A stretch of DNA of 6,961 bases, from NCBI GenBank assembly GCA_002784245.1, contig PFKL01000103.1, positions 1-6,961 of the forward strand. The letters run 5' to 3'. The position numbers were made by a program, and so were the translations under genes. Positions 4,423 to 6,961 of this stretch are shown here, piece after piece. Source of the DNA: Comamonadaceae bacterium CG_4_10_14_3_um_filter_60_75. GTDB taxonomy: Bacteria > Pseudomonadota > Gammaproteobacteria > Burkholderiales > Burkholderiaceae_C. Within the stretch, counting starts at the first letter, position 1, and every line of letters begins with the position of its first letter. The notes below the pieces were generated by a model. That model made no database searches, had not been told where the DNA came from, and saw only the letters and a program-made list of their open reading frames with translations.

Positions 4423-6864
4423 ATGTCTGGTCAAACTCCCTTACCCGCTGAGCCGCTGGATCTGCCGCTGTTGCCGCTGCGCGATGTGGTGGTGTTCCCG
4501 CACATGGTGATCCCGCTGTTTGTCGGTCGACCCAAGAGCATCAAGGCGCTTGAAGCCGCCATGGCATCAGACCGGCGCATCATGCTGGTAGCGCAAAAAG
4601 CCGCAGCCAAGGACGATCCGGTGGTGGCCGATCTGTTTGGTGTGGGCTGCATCTCGACCATTTTGCAGATGCTTAAACTGCCTGACGGCACCGTCAAGGT
4701 GCTGGTCGAAGGGCAGCAACGCGCAGGGGTCGACGTGGTGACCGACGGCGAATCGCATTTTGTTGCTACCGTCATGCCGGTGGTGGCTGAGGCTTTGGCT
4801 GTGCCCGTACCCAAAGGCCGAGCCAGCGAGATTGAAGCGCTGCGCCGTGCAGTGATGCAGCAGTTTGACCAGTACGTCAAGCTCAATAAAAAAATCCCGC
4901 CCGAAATCTTGACGTCGATTGCCAGTATTGACGATGTTGGCCGCCTGGCCGACACCATTGCCGCGCATTTGCCGCTGAAGCTGGAAAACAAGCAGGGCGT
5001 GCTCGAGCTCTCGGTGGTCAAAGACCGCCTGGAAAACCTGTTTGAACAGCTTGAGCGTGAGGTCGACATCCTCAACGTCGACAAAAAAATCCGCGGTCGC
5101 GTCAAGCGGCAGATAGAAAAAAACCAGCGCGATTTTTACCTCAACGAGCAGGTCAAGGCGATCCAGAAAGAGCTCGGTGAGGGCGAGGACGGCGCCGACA
5201 TTGAAGAAATCGAGAAAAAAATCAAGGCCGCCAAAATGCCCAAAGAGGCGTTGAAAAAAGCCGAGGGTGAACTCAAAAAACTCAAACTGATGTCGCCCAT
5301 GTCAGCCGAGGCAACGGTGATTCGCAACTACATTGACGTGCTGGTCGGCCTGCCGTGGGCCGCCAAAACCAAAATCAAGCACAACCTGACCAACGCCGAG
5401 AAGGTGCTCAACGAAGACCACTACGGACTGGACAAGGTCAAGGACCGCATTCTGGAATACCTGGCGGTGCAACAGCGCGTCGACAAGGTCAAGGCGCCCA
5501 TCCTGTGTCTGGTGGGGCCGCCGGGTGTGGGCAAAACCTCGCTGGGCCAGTCGGTGGCCAAGGCCACCGGGCGCAAGTACGTGCGCATGGCGCTCGGCGG
5601 CGTGCGTGACGAAGCTGAAATCCGTGGCCACCGCCGAACCTACATCGGCGCCTTGCCGGGCAAGGTGCTGCAAAGCCTGACCAAGGTGGGCACGCGCAAC
5701 CCGCTGTTTTTGCTCGACGAGATCGACAAACTCGGTACCGATTTTCGCGGTGACCCGTCCAGCGCGCTGCTGGAGGTGCTCGACCCCGAGCAGAATCACA
5801 AGTTTGGTGACCACTACGTCGAAGTCGACTTCGACCTCAGCGATGTGATGTTTGTTGCCACCAGCAATTCTATGAACATCCCCCCAGCGTTGCTCGACCG
5901 CATGGAAGTGATCAAGCTGGCCGGCTACACCGAAGACGAAAAAACCAACATCGCCCTCAAGTACCTGCTGCCCAAGCAACTCACCAACAACGGCGTCAAG
6001 GAATCCGAGCTGCTGGTCACCGAAGAAGCGGTGCGTGACATCGTGCGCTATTACACCCGTGAAGCGGGCGTGCGCTCGCTTGAGCGCGAAATCTCCAAGA
6101 TCTGCCGCAAGGTGGTCAAGGGCTTGCAGCTCAAACAATTGCGCGGCCAGGTCAAGGTGGACGGCGCCAACCTGAACGACTTTCTCGGTGTGCGCAAGTA
6201 CGATTTTGGTCGCGCCGAGAAGAAAAACCAGGTCGGCCAGGTGGTTGGCCTGGCGTGGACCGAAGTGGGCGGCGACCTGCTCACCATCGAAGCCGCCATG
6301 ATGCCTGGCAAGGGTGTCATCACCCGCACCGGTTCGTTGGGCGACGTGATGAAAGAGTCGGTTGAAGCCGCCCGTACCGTGGTGCGCAGCCGCTCGCATC
6401 GCCTGGGCATCAAGGACGAGTTTTTTGAGAAAAAAGACATCCACATTCACGTGCCTGACGGTGCCACACCCAAAGACGGCCCCAGCGCCGGTGCGGCCAT
6501 GACCACCGCGTTTGTGTCGGCCATGACCGGCATTCCGGTGCGCTGCGATGTCGCCATGACCGGCGAGATTACCCTGCGCGGCGAGGTCACCGCCATCGGT
6601 GGCCTGAAAGAAAAACTGCTCGCCGCACTGCGGGGTGACGTCAAGACCGTGCTGATTCCTGAAGACAACGCCAAAGATCTGCAAGACATCCCAGAGAACG
6701 TCAAGAACGGCCTGGAAATCGTGCCGGTGCGCTGGATCGACAAGGTGCTCGAAGTCGCGCTCGAGCGCATGCCCACGCCTTTGCCCGAAGACGAACCGGT
6801 GGCCGTTGCACCAGCGGTGGTGGCGGTGGAACAAAACGCGTTGTCGGGGGCGGTGAAACACTGA
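4423..6864 (+). CDS. lon: ATP-dependent protease Lon (La), LonA type
   Basis: The product has 813 residues and forms a soluble hexamer that unfolds and degrades misfolded and short-lived regulatory proteins. The N-terminal LON substrate-binding domain covers about 12-205, from LPLLPLRDVVVFP. A charged, Lys/Glu-rich helical region follows (about 205-290). The AAA+ module has Walker A GPPGVGKT (365-372, Lys371), Walker B LFLLDEIDK (428-436, Glu433), sensor 1 Asn482, arginine finger Arg493 in LLDRMEVI and sensor 2 Arg551. The protease domain (about 600-780) carries the Ser688-Lys731 dyad (Ser in PKDGPSAG). All these sit at a constant +9 offset from E. coli Lon. A 31-residue Ala/Val/Pro-rich tail makes it longer than the 784 of E. 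coli. The start ATG has AAAGGA six bases upstream. The assignment is firm. Confidence 0.98.
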   Translation: MSGQTPLPAEPLDLPLLPLRDVVVFPHMVIPLFVGRPKSIKALEAAMASDRRIMLVAQKAAAKDDPVVADLFGVGCISTILQMLKLPDGTVKVLVEGQQRAGVDVVTDGESHFVATVMPVVAEALAVPVPKGRASEIEALRRAVMQQFDQYVKLNKKIPPEILTSIASIDDVGRLADTIAAHLPLKLENKQGVLELSVVKDRLENLFEQLEREVDILNVDKKIRGRVKRQIEKNQRDFYLNEQVKAIQKELGEGEDGADIEEIEKKIKAAKMPKEALKKAEGELKKLKLMSPMSAEATVIRNYIDVLVGLPWAAKTKIKHNLTNAEKVLNEDHYGLDKVKDRILEYLAVQQRVDKVKAPILCLVGPPGVGKTSLGQSVAKATGRKYVRMALGGVRDEAEIRGHRRTYIGALPGKVLQSLTKVGTRNPLFLLDEIDKLGTDFRGDPSSALLEVLDPEQNHKFGDHYVEVDFDLSDVMFVATSNSMNIPPALLDRMEVIKLAGYTEDEKTNIALKYLLPKQLTNNGVKESELLVTEEAVRDIVRYYTREAGVRSLEREISKICRKVVKGLQLKQLRGQVKVDGANLNDFLGVRKYDFGRAEKKNQVGQVVGLAWTEVGGDLLTIEAAMMPGKGVITRTGSLGDVMKESVEAARTVVRSRSHRLGIKDEFFEKKDIHIHVPDGATPKDGPSAGAAMTTAFVSAMTGIPVRCDVAMTGEITLRGEVTAIGGLKEKLLAALRGDVKTVLIPEDNAKDLQDIPENVKNGLEIVPVRWIDKVLEVALERMPTPLPEDEPVAVAPAVVAVEQNALSGAVKH

Positions 6865-6880
6865 ATTTTTCGCATATAAT
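6853..6880 (+). promoter_or_regulatory. Promoter of tRNA-Gly, overlapping the end of lon
   Basis: TATAAT (6875-6880) is a perfect -10. GTGAAA (6853-6858), inside the last lon codons, is a four-of-six -35 at a 16-base spacing. The C/G-rich discriminator TTCGCGC follows. Transcription would start near 6887, about eight bases before the tRNA. There is no terminator between lon and the tRNA, so lon read-through could also enter it. Confidence 0.72.
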
Positions 6881-6894
6881 TTCGCGCTTGCGAT

Positions 6895-6961
6895 GCGGGA
6901 ATAGCTCAGTTGGTAGAGCGCAACCTTGCCAAGGTTGAGGTCGAGAGTTCGAGACTCTTTT
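6895..6961 (+). tRNA. tRNA-Gly (anticodon GCC), 3' end outside window
   Basis: The 5' acceptor strand GCGGGAA (6895-6901) is followed by a standard D arm (AGCTCAGTTGGTAGAGC). The anticodon stem CAACC/GGTTG (6921-6925/6933-6937) has the loop TTGCCAA with GCC at 6928-6930, which reads GGC/GGU glycine codons. The T arm GAGAG/CTCTT (6943-6947/6955-6959) closes with one G-T pair around TTCGAGA. The window ends just before the 3' acceptor strand, so whether CCA is encoded cannot be seen. Confidence 0.95.

Noticed and set aside
5302..6861. 519-codon open frame on the - strand
   Set aside because: It is antisense to the lon ATPase and protease domains, whose residues are all intact on the + strand; long antisense frames are expected in GC-rich genes.
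1..6961. CRISPR arrays, insertion sequences, attachment-site repeats or defence genes
   Set aside because: No repeat-spacer pattern, transposase, integrase or terminal repeats were seen; the two tRNA genes show no duplicated 3' end within the window.

Overview
This window is a conserved bacterial protein-quality-control locus, read entirely on the + strand. It looks betaproteobacterial, most likely Burkholderiales and perhaps Comamonadaceae. That rests on the GC-rich coding style, promoter -10 boxes of the TAAAAT/TATAAT type followed by GC-rich discriminators, encoded CCA on the one complete tRNA, and the protein sequences. The genus assignment is inference; no search was run.

Layout. Positions 1-831 are the C-terminal end of an RND efflux permease whose gene starts upstream. 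Positions 832-918 hold a GC hairpin after that gene, a probable tRNA promoter, and a strong hairpin plus T-tract that abuts a tRNA-Leu(UAG) gene (919-1005). Twenty bases later tig (trigger factor, 1026-2336) begins. A 141-base gap (2337-2477) is dense with signals: a perfect inverted repeat over the tig stop codon, an intrinsic terminator, a strong sigma-32 (heat-shock) promoter candidate, and repeated arms that allow alternative pairings. Then follow clpP (2478-3077) and clpX (3083-4339), five bases apart and surely one operon. An 83-base gap holds a long imperfect inverted repeat and a probable sigma-70 promoter before lon (4423-6864). A tRNA-Gly(GCC) gene starts at 6895 and is cut by the window end; its promoter overlaps the end of lon. 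No stretch over 300 bases lacks a gene.

How the genes work together. Trigger factor meets nascent chains at the ribosome exit. ClpX unfolds tagged or native substrates and feeds them to the ClpP peptidase chamber. Lon degrades misfolded and regulatory proteins by itself. The tig-clpP-clpX-lon order is the classical one known from E. coli. All catalytic and nucleotide-binding residues checked in ClpP, ClpX and Lon are intact, so the proteins look ordinary and functional.

I do not see a new protein system here. The points worth following are regulatory: two sigma-32-like promoters with identical 14-base spacing (before clpP, and inside the 3' end of clpX upstream of lon); a six-arm, possibly bistable RNA region between tig and clpP; a hairpin/T-tract module that resembles itself on both sides of tig; and a terminator-like hairpin placed between the tRNA-Leu promoter and the tRNA.
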